A stretch of DNA of 64,000 bases, from NCBI RefSeq assembly GCF_009765875.1, contig NZ_LMUP01000005.1, positions 1-64,000 on the forward strand. The letters run 5' to 3'. Under the pieces are notes generated by a model. That model made no database searches. It was not told the origin of the DNA and saw only the letters and a program-made list of their open reading frames with translations. Below, piece by piece: positions 26,395 through 35,076 of the stretch (positions within the stretch are counted from its first letter, which is position 1; every line of letters begins with the position of its first letter). The stretch is from Pedobacter sp. L105 (lineage in GTDB: Bacteria > Bacteroidota > Bacteroidia > Sphingobacteriales > Sphingobacteriaceae). Both the position numbers and the translations under genes were made by a program.

Positions 26395-26655
26395 TTAGGC
26401 TTTACCGTATGCGAATAATTTCGCACCTGTAACGCTGGTTGGTTGGGCAACGCCTGTCGACAAGACAGCTGCAATATAATTTTGCAATTTAAAAGTGATC
26501 ACACTAGGGTGCGCTCCTGCATAACAAACATAAATTGCACAAACACTAAAGCCGTTGAGGCATAGTGGTCCTGCCGGGGAATAAAGCCAGTCGACTGGTA
26601 AAGTAGGATCTCCACCAGTATAGTTATACCATCTTTTTTTACAGCCTGCAGACAT
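26395..26655 (-). CDS. Small WYxY-type protein, function unknown
   Basis: An 86-aa family member. It has KKRWYNYTGG, LPVDWLYSPAGPLC, GFSVCAIYVCYAG, a LQNYIAAVLSTGVAQP segment and the C-terminal FAYGKA. The C-x6-C pair is kept and an extra Cys occurs in CYAG, as in the copy at 953. It has no export signal. It is single, between its leader and a strong terminator. The ATG at 26655 is used; the TTG at 26679 belongs to the leader. Confidence 0.75.
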   Translation of the reverse strand: MSAGCKKRWYNYTGGDPTLPVDWLYSPAGPLCLNGFSVCAIYVCYAGAHPSVITFKLQNYIAAVLSTGVAQPTSVTGAKLFAYGKA

Positions 26656-26734
26656 AATACAGATCCTTTTATACATCAAAAAGAAACAAAAACTTTAAGT
26701 TTTACCTACTCTATTTAAGGTTTTCAGTATTTCC
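26656..26734 (-). promoter_or_regulatory. Conserved leader of small-protein gene (copy 4)
   Basis: On minus it reads GGAAATACTGAAAACC, TAGAGTAGGT, AAAGTTTTTGTTTC and TTTTTGATG before the ATG at 26655. The first block is the most divergent of the close copies. Confidence 0.65.
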
Positions 26735-26908
26735 TTTTTATCTAATTAAGTATGCATAAAGGAATTTCTAATGCGATCTTATTAGATTTTCATTAAAATT
26801 ATAATTTTAAATAGATCATTTAGTACACGAATAACAATACCAATTTGAGTAATTTTTTATCTTCATTTGAGGCCATTGTCCTCAAACAATTAATGCATAA
26901 ATTCTTTT

Positions 26909-26922
26909 GGGACAATTGACTC
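26909..26922. promoter_or_regulatory. Palindrome-like site GGGACAATTGACTC
   Basis: A member of the GGGWCAWWTGWCCC-like set, 40 nt upstream of the leader that drives the gene at 27016. Confidence 0.4.
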
Positions 26923-26962
26923 TTTTGACAACGCTAATTCATCTTTAAATTGCTACAGAAAA

Positions 26963-27015
26963 GGGATATACCGAACACCCTGAAAATAGTAGGTCAAATA
27001 TTTAATTCTTTTAAT
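26963..27015 (+). promoter_or_regulatory. Shortened version of the conserved leader
   Basis: It contains GGGATATACCGAACACCC and ATAGTAGGTC exactly as in the copy at 2190, but the AAAGTTTTTG and TTTTTGAT blocks are shortened to TTTAATTCTTTTAAT before the ATG at 27016. This identifies the first half (ACCGAAMACC plus AGTAGG) as the core of the element. Confidence 0.6.
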
Positions 27016-27330
27016 ATGCCATGGTTTGAATTAATTAATAATGATTTGGATTTATGTAATCCTGATAGTTATGTAATGTTAGAAAAAGCACCCGATGCAG
27101 TAGATGGACAGTATTTAAATGCCATCTTTGCCGACGAAATACCAGATGATCCTCAACACAGACCAGATATTGAGGGTACTCCGGGATTATTGTTTTATAT
27201 GATCAGAGCTTTAGCAAAGGGAAAAGGACAACCAGCATCAGATTTCCCTCCTGTACCCTTGGAAGTTAGAATGTCTCCTACCCCCGCCAATGGCACGATT
27301 AAATCACCGGAATTAATTGCAGAAAATTGA
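27016..27330 (+). CDS. Distant small protein with family leader, function unknown
   Basis: A 104-aa acidic protein. The start is set at ATG 27016 (MPWFELI), because the upstream TTG at 26950 lies within the conserved leader. It keeps a faint family outline: a W-F/Y aromatic start, a YVMLEKAP segment in place of YIYSPATP, LNAIFADE in place of LCAIYA, a RALAKGKGQP helix in place of VLSTGVPQP. It lacks the cysteines, and its C-terminal tail is longer and proline-rich. It has no signal peptide. A GT4 gene follows 110 nt later, across a hairpin. The function is unknown. Confidence 0.65.
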   Translation: MPWFELINNDLDLCNPDSYVMLEKAPDAVDGQYLNAIFADEIPDDPQHRPDIEGTPGLLFYMIRALAKGKGQPASDFPPVPLEVRMSPTPANGTIKSPELIAEN

Positions 27331-27336
27331 TTAGCT

Positions 27337-27362
27337 AAAGAGGATAAACATTTATCCTCTTT
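27337..27362 (+). terminator. Hairpin after the small protein gene
   Basis: AAAGAGGATAAA (27337-27348) and TTTATCCTCTTT (27351-27362) are perfectly complementary with a minimal loop. A weak T-rich stretch follows, so termination may be partial and allow read-through into the GT4 gene. Confidence 0.6.
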
Positions 27363-27440
27363 GGGTTTAATATCCTACTTCGGCTAATTCAGTACAATCC
27401 AAATAATATGCTTTACTAATTGCCAATACCTACATCATTA

Positions 27441-28640
27441 ATGGAAAAAATAAAGATCATTGAAGCCACCAATGGATTAGGTATTGGAGGTACAGAATAT
27501 GTCATCCAGTTGTATTGCAAATACTTAAACAAGGAACACTTTGATGTTAAAGTAGTATGCTTGTATGCTGGAGGAGAGAGAGTAAAACTTATTCAGGATA
27601 TGAGTATAGAGGTGATTGTATTGAATGGCGATTTAAACAGACTACCGCAATTATTAAAGGAAACTGATGTGTTTCACTGGCACGGTCCAGGTAGATTAAA
27701 TTTGGAACTCTTTACACTGGTTAAAACCAATAAACCCAAGGTTGTGATACAGACTAATGTTTTTGGAGATTATGAGGATTCATTATTATACGATACCATA
27801 GACTATGACCTGTATGTATCAAAGATGATTTTGATACGTCGGATGTTAAAGGATAAAGAGCTGAAAGATCATTTTTCTGAAAAGCGGAAAACATTATCCA
27901 ATCCTGTTGATCTTGATCACCTTTGCAGTTTGCTCCCATCGGAAGAGCTGATCAAAAAAATCAGGGAAGATAATCAGCTTAAGGATGTTTTTATCGTAGG
28001 AAGAATAGGCCGAGCAGATGATGCTAAGTTTGATGTTATTACATTAGATGGATTTGCAGCATTCGCAGCCAAAGTCAGCAATGCAAAGTTTTTATTGGTT
28101 GGAGCTACGGCTAACATGATGGAATATGCAAAAAAACTGAATCTATTGGATAAACTGATTGTCCTGGACAATTCTTTAAATCTGGAAGCGTTGCTCATCT
28201 ATTACAGATTGATGGATGTATACCTAGCAGTGAGCAATCTTGGCGAAAGCTTCGGAATGGTGATTGCAGAAGCCATGACAGCAGGAGTTCCGGTAGTAAC
28301 GGTCAACACACCAGATAAGGATAATGCGCAGATTGAATTGGTCGACAACGAAAAAACAGGATTGGTAGTAGCATATGATGTTAAAAAAATTGCTGCCGCT
28401 CTTTTCTATTTGTATAAAAATGAGCCCATCAGGACGGCCATGGCTATAGCAGCCAAAGAAAAAGTAAAAAATGAATACCAGGCATCCAAAATTGTAAATA
28501 GCCTGGAAAATTTAATCTATAATCAGCTCCAATTAATCAGCCCTCATCAGGAAAAATCAATGATAGCAGATTATTCACCAGAAATGAAAAGGGATTATGA
28601 AAACAGATGTTTAAACCTATGGGAACCTGAAATAAACTAG
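27441..28640 (+). CDS. GT4 family glycosyltransferase
   Basis: A 399-aa GT-B enzyme. The ATG at 27441 is preferred to the TTG at 27420, since it leads directly into IKIIEATNGLGIGGTEYVIQLYCKYL, with the GG loop of the acceptor domain. The donor domain starts near 180 (VFIVGRIGRADDAKFDVITLDGFAAF) and carries the E-x7-E motif in GESFGMVIAEAMTAGVPVV at about 265-283. It has no membrane helix. The unusual C-terminal tail ends NLWEPEIN. It belongs with the other soluble transferases of the region; donor and acceptor are unknown. Confidence 0.87.
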   Translation: MEKIKIIEATNGLGIGGTEYVIQLYCKYLNKEHFDVKVVCLYAGGERVKLIQDMSIEVIVLNGDLNRLPQLLKETDVFHWHGPGRLNLELFTLVKTNKPKVVIQTNVFGDYEDSLLYDTIDYDLYVSKMILIRRMLKDKELKDHFSEKRKTLSNPVDLDHLCSLLPSEELIKKIREDNQLKDVFIVGRIGRADDAKFDVITLDGFAAFAAKVSNAKFLLVGATANMMEYAKKLNLLDKLIVLDNSLNLEALLIYYRLMDVYLAVSNLGESFGMVIAEAMTAGVPVVTVNTPDKDNAQIELVDNEKTGLVVAYDVKKIAAALFYLYKNEPIRTAMAIAAKEKVKNEYQASKIVNSLENLIYNQLQLISPHQEKSMIADYSPEMKRDYENRCLNLWEPEIN

Positions 28641-28649
28641 TCAACTAGT

Positions 28650-30212
28650 TTACTCAGCATGAACAGCAATGATTTCACTACCACCTTTCCAAAGTACTTT
28701 TAAAGTAAAAGGTACAGATGACTGTACTTTAATTTTAGGCCGATCTGTTTCCTTTTTCCGTTTGGCGCACCAAAAGTTAATCAGACCTTGTGCAGCAAAA
28801 GGATATTTTTTTACACCAAATTCATCGAGCAAACGTATATCCCAGGTAATCATATTTTCGGGTACATTAGGTCTGATGCCAAACACATATTCAAAAAGAA
28901 CTGAAATAGGCACCAGCCCGGTCCAGCCCACCATTTCTTTCTGACCATTTCCCTGAACTTTGTCGGGCGCATAGTTTTCCCAGATTGTTCCAGTCTGACT
29001 GAATACTTTGACCACATTCTCCAAATGATTTAAGGCAATAACATATGCTAATGAATCTTGTTTATATTTAGTCAGCCCCCTGAGTACCATGTAAGAAGTC
29101 GGCGCCCACACACCGCCACGCCAGTATCCCCCATCAGCCTTAAAATCCACATTATCTGCAGAAAGCGTGGGCACCCGGTGCAAACGAGCAAACTCATTGG
29201 GGTTCTCCAAATGTTCCACAAATTTATCCAGTTTACCTTCGGGCACAACTTCAGCCAATAATCCCCAGTAAGCTGCGATACTTTTTACCGTAGACAAAGA
29301 TCCGTTACGGTATCGATCATAAAAAAAGGAGGTCTTTTCATCCCACATCTGCTGCTGCACATAACCAGTGAGACGTTTTATTTCAGTTTCAATATCCTTT
29401 ACCTCGTTTTTGCGGTTTAACTGGTTGGCCATTGCCAGTAAAATCTTTCCGGTAAAAATCTGTTGTAAGGTAATATCTATCCAGGACATAAAAGCAGGGC
29501 TGAATTCCGGGCTAAATCCTGCTGGTACACGCGGCAGATTATCCATACCACAACCCCAGCCTGTCGAAAAATAAGTACCGTCTGGCCAGGAACGATAAGT
29601 ACGGTACCATTGGTAATAGGCTAATAAAGGATCAAAGACTGCTTTTAACCTTTGGATATCATTAAAATTCAGAAAATATTCCCATTCTGACCAGGCCATA
29701 ATATTAGGACCTGTACTGGATGGATCAAACCGTTCAAAAATTTCATCACCATTGCTTTCCGCTATCTCCCGGCAGATATAACCATCTCTGTGCTGCCGGT
29801 GATAAAAGTTATCCAGGCTGGACTGAAAATTAAAAGCATTGTGCCCATAACGACCAAATAAAACCATGAAACTGGTATCCCACATAAAAATGTGCTGGTT
29901 AAATGCAGCGTCTATATAGGGTGAAATAAAGCCATTTTCTTTAGTTACCTGATGCAGGTTTGAAAATGCGATCTCCCATGCTTTCCAATAACATAAGAGC
30001 ACATCTTTTCTCGCAGGCCATACCGGCTCCGGCAATTTTGACTGACTATTTTTAAATGTAACAGGCAACTGTAGATCAGGATTTTTTTTCAGGTATTCGT
30101 TATGCTGAACGATTGGATTGACCACATAAGTATCTGCATAACTTTGCGCCTCACTATAACCAGGAAACATAAAAAGGCAGCAGGAAAATAACAAGATATT
30201 TGACAATCGCAT
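28650..30212 (-). CDS. MGH1-like / GH63-type glycoside hydrolase
   Basis: A 520-aa exported enzyme; the signal peptide ends near YSEAQ (residue 23). The (alpha/alpha)6 barrel shows the family blocks FMWDTSFMVLFGRYGHN (about 110), NGDEIFERFDPSSTGPNIMAWSEWEYF (about 155-180), GWGCGMDNLPR (about 225), MWDEKTSFFYDRY (about 295) and YWRGGVWAPTSYMVLRGL (about 370), which place it with MGH1-like and GH63 alpha-glycosidases. The exact substrate is not readable. It is convergent with the GT4 gene and divergent from the GH97 gene, with which it may share a regulated intergenic region. Confidence 0.82.
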   Translation of the reverse strand: MRLSNILLFSCCLFMFPGYSEAQSYADTYVVNPIVQHNEYLKKNPDLQLPVTFKNSQSKLPEPVWPARKDVLLCYWKAWEIAFSNLHQVTKENGFISPYIDAAFNQHIFMWDTSFMVLFGRYGHNAFNFQSSLDNFYHRQHRDGYICREIAESNGDEIFERFDPSSTGPNIMAWSEWEYFLNFNDIQRLKAVFDPLLAYYQWYRTYRSWPDGTYFSTGWGCGMDNLPRVPAGFSPEFSPAFMSWIDITLQQIFTGKILLAMANQLNRKNEVKDIETEIKRLTGYVQQQMWDEKTSFFYDRYRNGSLSTVKSIAAYWGLLAEVVPEGKLDKFVEHLENPNEFARLHRVPTLSADNVDFKADGGYWRGGVWAPTSYMVLRGLTKYKQDSLAYVIALNHLENVVKVFSQTGTIWENYAPDKVQGNGQKEMVGWTGLVPISVLFEYVFGIRPNVPENMITWDIRLLDEFGVKKYPFAAQGLINFWCAKRKKETDRPKIKVQSSVPFTLKVLWKGGSEIIAVHAE

Positions 30213-30456
30213 AACGGCAGGTTTGTTCTGTTAAATAAACAAAGCTATTTAATAACATTATCCCAACCATCCTTAACAGTCTTATTACCTATTGGTATTT
30301 TAATCGTATTCAATTTATCTGCGGGTAAATTTCACCAACCGTTCTTCTTAATCCCACAGAAAGTAAAAATAATTTCCAAAATAGCACAACCGGTCAAAAT
30401 TCATTATTTTTATAATTTACTATTAAAGATCTAACCAAAAAATCCTTAAGAACCGT

Positions 30457-32415
30457 ATGATCAAACGACTTACCCTATGTTTATTATTGAGTACCAGAAT
30501 AATATCAGGTTACGCACAACGTATTGAATTGACCTCACCATCTGGCAATATCCATGTAATTGTACAAAATATAGATAAACTGAGTTATCAGATCTTAATG
30601 GATGAGAAATTGATCATCGCTGATTCTCCACTCGGATTTAAGTTTAGTCATGAACCTGATATGGGGACGGATCTTCTGTTAACGGATCAAAAGGAACAGG
30701 AGGTTAAGGAGAATTGGGTACCGGTAATCAAATCCAAACATGCCGTCATTAACGATTATTACAAATCCATTCAGCTATTTTTTATAGAGAAGGCCGGATT
30801 AAGAAGAAAAATGGATATGGAATTACGTGCCTATAATGATGGTATAGCTTTCCGTTATCATTTATATCCAACAGAAAGAATTGGCAATAGGAACCTGACC
30901 AAAGAACTTACGGGTTTTAATTTTGCAGGAGATCCTAAAGCCTGGATCGCTGATTATAAAAAATATACTTCCTCGCAGGAAGAATCTTTCCAGCCACAAA
31001 AAATAAGTACAATGACAAGGGATACAAAGGCTGGACTTCCCTTTTTAGTTGAGGTAGACAAGGAACATTATGCGGCAATAACCGAAGCCAAAATCGATAA
31101 TTATCCTGGTTTTTATATGGGGATAGATCAAAACGGCTCATCTTCTACAACTCATTTGGTGACTAAGCTTGCTCCTATACCATTTGAGGCAGAAGATAGC
31201 GTGAAAGCAAGGTTCTCTGATAAGTTCTTTACGCCCTGGCGCATAGTCATGCTGGCCAAAAGCCCCGGTAAATTGATTGAATCTGAGATCATACAAAACC
31301 TGAATGATCCTTGTATCCTGAAAGATGTTTCCTGGATCAAACCAGGAATCAGTGCGTGGGACCATTGGTGGAGCGGTGAAGTGAAACAGGATATGCCAAC
31401 GATTAAGCAGTACATTGATCTTGCTTCTGCACAGGGGTGGCCCTATATGATCATCGACTGGCAATGGTATGGTCCATTTAATAAACCTGAGGCAGACATT
31501 ACCAAAGCTGCACCGCAATTAGATATGCCAGAATTACTGAGTTATGCCAAACAGAAAAATGTAAGACTATGGCTCTGGTTATACAGTTCTGATGTAAACC
31601 GTAACAACCAGTTTGAAGAAGCTTTTGCATTATACGAAAAGTGGGGTGTTGCAGGGATAAAAATAGACTTTATGGATAGTGATGATCAGGAAATGGTAAA
31701 TTGGTACAGAAAGATTATAGTAACTGCTGCTGCGCATCATTTGATGGTAGATTTCCATGGGGCTTATAAACCGGACGGAATTATCAGAACTTATCCAAAT
31801 ATGATTACCCGCGAAGGTGTGATGGGTGAAGAATATTCAAAATTTTCGACCAATATTATACCCGAACACAATGTCACATTACCCTTTACACGGATGTTAG
31901 CCGGCCAAATGGATTATACACCCGGCGGTTTTTTAAATGTGACTAAAGCACAGTTTAAAAAAGGTTCGCTCCCTACCCAGGTCATGAATACACGTTGTGC
32001 AGAGCTATCAAAATTTGTCATTTATGAAAGCCCGCTGACAGTTTATTGCGATCGTCCTGCTAATATCTTAAACCAGCCAGGGGCCGATTTCTTAAAGGAC
32101 GTACCTACTGTATGGGATGATATCCATGTGATTTCGGGTTACCCCGGGGAACATATTGCCCTGGTTAAACGCACAGGTCGGAATTATTTCTTAGCTGCCA
32201 TGAACAATAGTTCAGCAAGATCGTTAAAAATAAAGCTTGATTTTCTGCCTGCAGGCATATACGAACTCACTTCCTGGGCAGATGCTAAAGATGCGGGTAC
32301 AAATCCTTCAAATCTGGTTAAAAGTAAACAACTCGTCACTTCAGCCAGCATGATCAATATTAATATGGCTATAGGTGGCGGTTTTGTGGGAGAATTGAGA
32401 CCAGCGGTTAAATAG
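30457..32415 (+). CDS. GH97 family alpha-glycosidase
   Basis: A 652-aa exported enzyme with signal peptide MIKRLTLCLLLSTRIISGYAQ. Order: N-terminal beta-super-sandwich (about 25-285, with MDMELRAYNDGIAFRY), the catalytic TIM barrel (about 290-560, with ISAWDHWWSGE, YMIIDWQWYG and GVAGIKIDFMDSDDQEMVNW near 395-415) and a C-terminal beta-domain. The KIDFMDSDD segment carries the Asp typical of the retaining GH97 subgroup, whose characterised members act on alpha-galactosides, whereas inverting SusB-type enzymes use Glu. It is probably part of a glycan-scavenging set with the GH78 and MGH1-like enzymes. Confidence 0.88.
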   Translation: MIKRLTLCLLLSTRIISGYAQRIELTSPSGNIHVIVQNIDKLSYQILMDEKLIIADSPLGFKFSHEPDMGTDLLLTDQKEQEVKENWVPVIKSKHAVINDYYKSIQLFFIEKAGLRRKMDMELRAYNDGIAFRYHLYPTERIGNRNLTKELTGFNFAGDPKAWIADYKKYTSSQEESFQPQKISTMTRDTKAGLPFLVEVDKEHYAAITEAKIDNYPGFYMGIDQNGSSSTTHLVTKLAPIPFEAEDSVKARFSDKFFTPWRIVMLAKSPGKLIESEIIQNLNDPCILKDVSWIKPGISAWDHWWSGEVKQDMPTIKQYIDLASAQGWPYMIIDWQWYGPFNKPEADITKAAPQLDMPELLSYAKQKNVRLWLWLYSSDVNRNNQFEEAFALYEKWGVAGIKIDFMDSDDQEMVNWYRKIIVTAAAHHLMVDFHGAYKPDGIIRTYPNMITREGVMGEEYSKFSTNIIPEHNVTLPFTRMLAGQMDYTPGGFLNVTKAQFKKGSLPTQVMNTRCAELSKFVIYESPLTVYCDRPANILNQPGADFLKDVPTVWDDIHVISGYPGEHIALVKRTGRNYFLAAMNNSSARSLKIKLDFLPAGIYELTSWADAKDAGTNPSNLVKSKQLVTSASMININMAIGGGFVGELRPAVK

Positions 32416-33265
32416 CGCTGGTTTCATCCTGAATATCAGCCAGCATTCTTTCTGACATTTTAAGATATTGCTGGTAGATCAATAGATGTGGCTCTAAAGT
32501 TTTGTCGCCCCCACTTTCAATGCGTGCCATGGTAGGTCCGGTAAAATGAACCAATACAACGGGGAATTTATCTTCAATATTTTCACCCCGGTTTAAATAA
32601 TCGTTTCTGATCTCCACATTCCAGTCGGCCATGTTGTATCCCAGATGCCGGCAGATGATAGTCTCTGGAAAGTGTATACACATTAAATCCAGGTAGCGCT
32701 GATCCAGCATCAGCCCTTTCGCCAGGTCAATTTCAATACCCGTCATGCAAGCCTGTGCCCACCAGTTGAGCGCAGGAATGCCTTTCGCATTTGCGGTGAT
32801 GCAGCCTGCGTTAAAAAGCCCATATAAATAATTATCCCTGAATTTACCCAGGTTAGGTGTCGGAAATAAGGGACCCCAATGAGGAGTTAGGACTATCCCA
32901 CCCTGATCGGCGTAATCAAACAAATGTATTGGATTTCTAAAAAAACACATATCGCAATCACAATAAATCACCCTGGAATCTGAATACTGATTCAATAAAT
33001 ACCGGATAACAACCGTTTTAAATGCCCACCTTAATTCATCATTTTTTCCCAAATAAATTTCTGCCAGCAATTTAGCTTGCTCATCTTGTTCTATAAGTTG
33101 GTCAAGGCTTAAAATGGTAATATCCTCTACAATTAGGTCCACCGGTTCAGTAACGATCAGATATAACAATACATCCTCATTATGCATTCGGAGAGACATC
33201 AATGTGGTAATACCCTTATGGAGGTGTGACGGTGATACAATAGTACAGCAAATGTTTTTTCCCAT
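32408..33265 (-). CDS. GT8-like nucleotide-sugar transferase
   Basis: A 285-aa soluble protein. It has CCTIVSPSHLHKGITTLMSLRMHNEDVLLYLIV at the N terminus, VIYCDCDMCFFRNPIHLF at about residues 95-112 with the DXD motif (DCD), and LMLDQRYLDLMCIHFP and VLVHFTGP later. This is the layout of GT8-type or related GT-A transferases acting on sugar-nucleotide donors. It overlaps the 3' end of the GH97 gene by 8 bp on the opposite strand. A palindrome-like double site lies 53 nt upstream. The acceptor is unknown. Confidence 0.75.
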   Translation of the reverse strand: MGKNICCTIVSPSHLHKGITTLMSLRMHNEDVLLYLIVTEPVDLIVEDITILSLDQLIEQDEQAKLLAEIYLGKNDELRWAFKTVVIRYLLNQYSDSRVIYCDCDMCFFRNPIHLFDYADQGGIVLTPHWGPLFPTPNLGKFRDNYLYGLFNAGCITANAKGIPALNWWAQACMTGIEIDLAKGLMLDQRYLDLMCIHFPETIICRHLGYNMADWNVEIRNDYLNRGENIEDKFPVVLVHFTGPTMARIESGGDKTLEPHLLIYQQYLKMSERMLADIQDETSAI

Positions 33266-33317
33266 AATCGTTAAGCTTAAATTAACTTAAAGATAATGTT
33301 GGTTCAAAAAGACAACA

Positions 33318-33334
33318 GGGACAATTGGGACAAT
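33318..33334. promoter_or_regulatory. Palindrome-like site GGGACAATTGGGACAAT
   Basis: Two overlapping GGGACAAT half-sites in direct orientation, 53 nt upstream of the transferase gene starting at 33265 on minus. Only half of the consensus palindrome is present. Confidence 0.35.
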
Positions 33335-33336
33335 AA

Positions 33337-33848
33337 TTAAACCATCTTCCAGTTTCTCCCTAGTCTTGGAAACCATTTCTTTTCATAATATGGATTTTGC
33401 GCCTGTGTAAGGTCCCAGGTTATTTCTTCATTCTGTTTGTGCAGCGTTTCGCTGCACAAAAACTACTGAGCATTTCACCAAAATATGTTTCAGGTTTAAA
33501 ACCTAGAGTGTAAAGCCATAATCATTGGTGGCACCGTAGATTTTTCGTCTCAGCAATAACGGTTAATCACCACTTTCCGTTTTTCTACCAGCTTATTCCA
33601 ATTACATTCACCTGAAAGCTTAAGTCCTGTGCAAATCCATTCAAGATTTTTTATAAACCATAAAGAAGGTAATTCAGGTCGACTTTAACAAATTGAATAC
33701 AATAATTTTCAAATCAAGGTGTAAAATCTATTTCTGCTTCAGTAGCATAGATAAATACAATACTGATTTTCTATTCATCAAGTACACCCTTCTCGAGGTT
33801 AGCTCTTCCAGCTATGTTATTACAAAACTTGTTTAACTCTGCATTCAT
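33337..33848 (-). pseudogene. Decayed protein gene, possibly a glycosyltransferase remnant
   Basis: Hand translation of the minus strand from ATG at 33848 gives protein-like sequence broken by stops and frame changes: MNAELNKFCNNI..., ISIVFIYATEAEIDFTP, a second-frame stretch LPSLWFIKNLEWICTG followed by KLSGECNWNKLVEKRKVV, then IYGATNDYGFTL, KPETYFGEMLSSF, and a final NPYYEKKWFPRLGRNW before TAA at 33337. The last stretch resembles the C-terminal DLPYFKKKWNVRLGYSGW of the transferase at 1348-2067. At least two in-frame stops and two shifts are needed to join the pieces. Identification as a transferase is tentative. Confidence 0.45.
33436..33460. repeat. Perfect 11-bp hairpin within the decayed gene
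   Basis: TTTGTGCAGCG-TTT-CGCTGCACAAA. It is GC-rich compared with its surroundings. It lies at a frame break of the pseudogene, so it could be a small insertion. Confidence 0.6.
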
Positions 33849-34095
33849 CAGTTATAGCTAAAACGTTGAGGGCCGACTACGGAAGTTTGGTGGTCTTCAA
33901 TTTCAGATGACTATGTGGATGTCCAGACAAGATATCCCTTTTATGAAAAATAAATAAGCATAATATAAGAACTCGATATTTTTCTCCAAACCTTAAACAT
34001 CCCTGATCATAAAAGATAAATAAGGTGTTTGTAAACGGGATATTCCCTCATTGTGAAAACTGAATTTCCCAGAGAATCAAAACGGTTGACTACAT

Positions 34096-34368
34096 CTAAT
34101 ATATTAAGTGTGTTTTGTTTTCCAAATTTAAGATGGTAAGTAGCAATTGATCCTTAATTAAGGAAGTAGGTATCTTAATAATACTTGTTTTAGTCACGAA
34201 AATATATGGATAAGTAAAGTCATTATTTATGGCGAGTTCATTGTCCCAATTTTGACTGATGATAGTATTGACGGTTTGAAAATGAGTTTTTTCGGGATGA
34301 AAAGATTGTTCGTATGCAGTAGTGACAATAAAAAAATACCCATAAAATGATACCTCTTTTAATCGTGA
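34096..34368 (-). pseudogene. Open fragment of an unrecognised protein
   Basis: A 90-codon open frame on minus has no plausible initiation codon at its head. It includes FIVTTAYEQSFHPEKTHF, TVNTIISQNWDNEL, FTYPYIFVTKTSI and IPTSLIKDQLLLTILNLENK, which look like genuine protein rather than noise. It stops at TAG 34096. It is not assigned to a family. With the neighbour at 33337-33848, it suggests a decaying stretch between active genes. The rest of 33266-34665 shows no gene. Confidence 0.35.
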
Positions 34369-34665
34369 TTATTGTGTATTGATTGATTAAAACCAGCGTA
34401 TAGAAATATACTACCGAAATAAAACGGCAAATTCACGATTTAAATGACTAAAAATAAGTAAATAGTTTTTGCTGTATACGATTAACTAATTTTAAATTTC
34501 ATATTATTATATATTTTCCAGGATATTCAAATATCTTTTATAAGGTTTTTAGTATATAACTATAATTTGGGATTATTGGCTAACTTCCTGTGTATATAAT
34601 TCTGTAACTTGATAATGAGCTTTTCTAAAATAATTTTCATTATTAAAATGAGAAAAAAGCTAATA

Positions 34666-34743
34666 GGGAAACCGAAAACCTAAAACAGAGTAGGTAGAAA
34701 TCAAAGTTTTTAGTTCTTTTTGATGGATAAAAGAATTCACAAT
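34666..34743 (+). promoter_or_regulatory. Conserved leader of small-protein gene (copy 5)
   Basis: It reads GGGAAACCGAAAACC, AGAGTAGGT, AAAGTTTTTAGTTC and TTTTTGATGG before the ATG at 34744. The last block contains a second in-frame ATG (34723) that could start the protein seven codons earlier. Confidence 0.7.
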
Positions 34744-35013
34744 ATGCCAGCAGGAGGAGGAGGTTCAAATAGAAGATGGTATTCATTTACAGCAGGAGGG
34801 GTTTGTATAGTAACAAGTTATATTTATTCGCCGGCTACCCCAACTTGTATAAATGGGTTTACACTATGTGCAATTTATGCAATTTATGCAACTAGTAGTC
34901 CATCAGTAATTTCATCAAGATTATGTTCTTATATTGCTGCTTTATTAGCAACAGGCGTTCCTCAGCCTAGTGGAGTGGGACAAAAACCATATGTTTATGG
35001 AAAAGTTTTATAA
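34744..35013 (+). CDS. Small WYxY-type protein, function unknown
   Basis: An 89-aa family member with a glycine-rich N-terminal linker (PAGGGGSN), then RRWYSFTAGG, TSYIYSPATPTC, GFTLCAIYAIYAT, a LCSYIAALLATGVPQP segment and C-terminal YVYGKVL. It keeps C-x6-C and adds two cysteines (GVC, RLC). It has no signal peptide or membrane helix. It is a single gene flanked by the leader and a perfect hairpin terminator. Confidence 0.75.
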   Translation: MPAGGGGSNRRWYSFTAGGVCIVTSYIYSPATPTCINGFTLCAIYAIYATSSPSVISSRLCSYIAALLATGVPQPSGVGQKPYVYGKVL

Positions 35014-35022
35014 GTTCAATTT

Positions 35023-35065
35023 GTACTTTTAATTCTGGAAGTTAATAATCCAGAATTAAAAGTAC
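35023..35065. terminator. Bidirectional hairpin terminator
   Basis: GTACTTTTAATTCTGG (35023-35038) is perfectly complementary to CCAGAATTAAAAGTAC (35050-35065). It lies between convergent genes ending at 35013 and 35077. Confidence 0.8.
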
Positions 35066-35076
35066 ATTAAAACACT

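Noticed and set aside
31138..31518. 126-aa minus-strand open frame
   Set aside because: Antisense shadow of the GH97 gene, with no family features.
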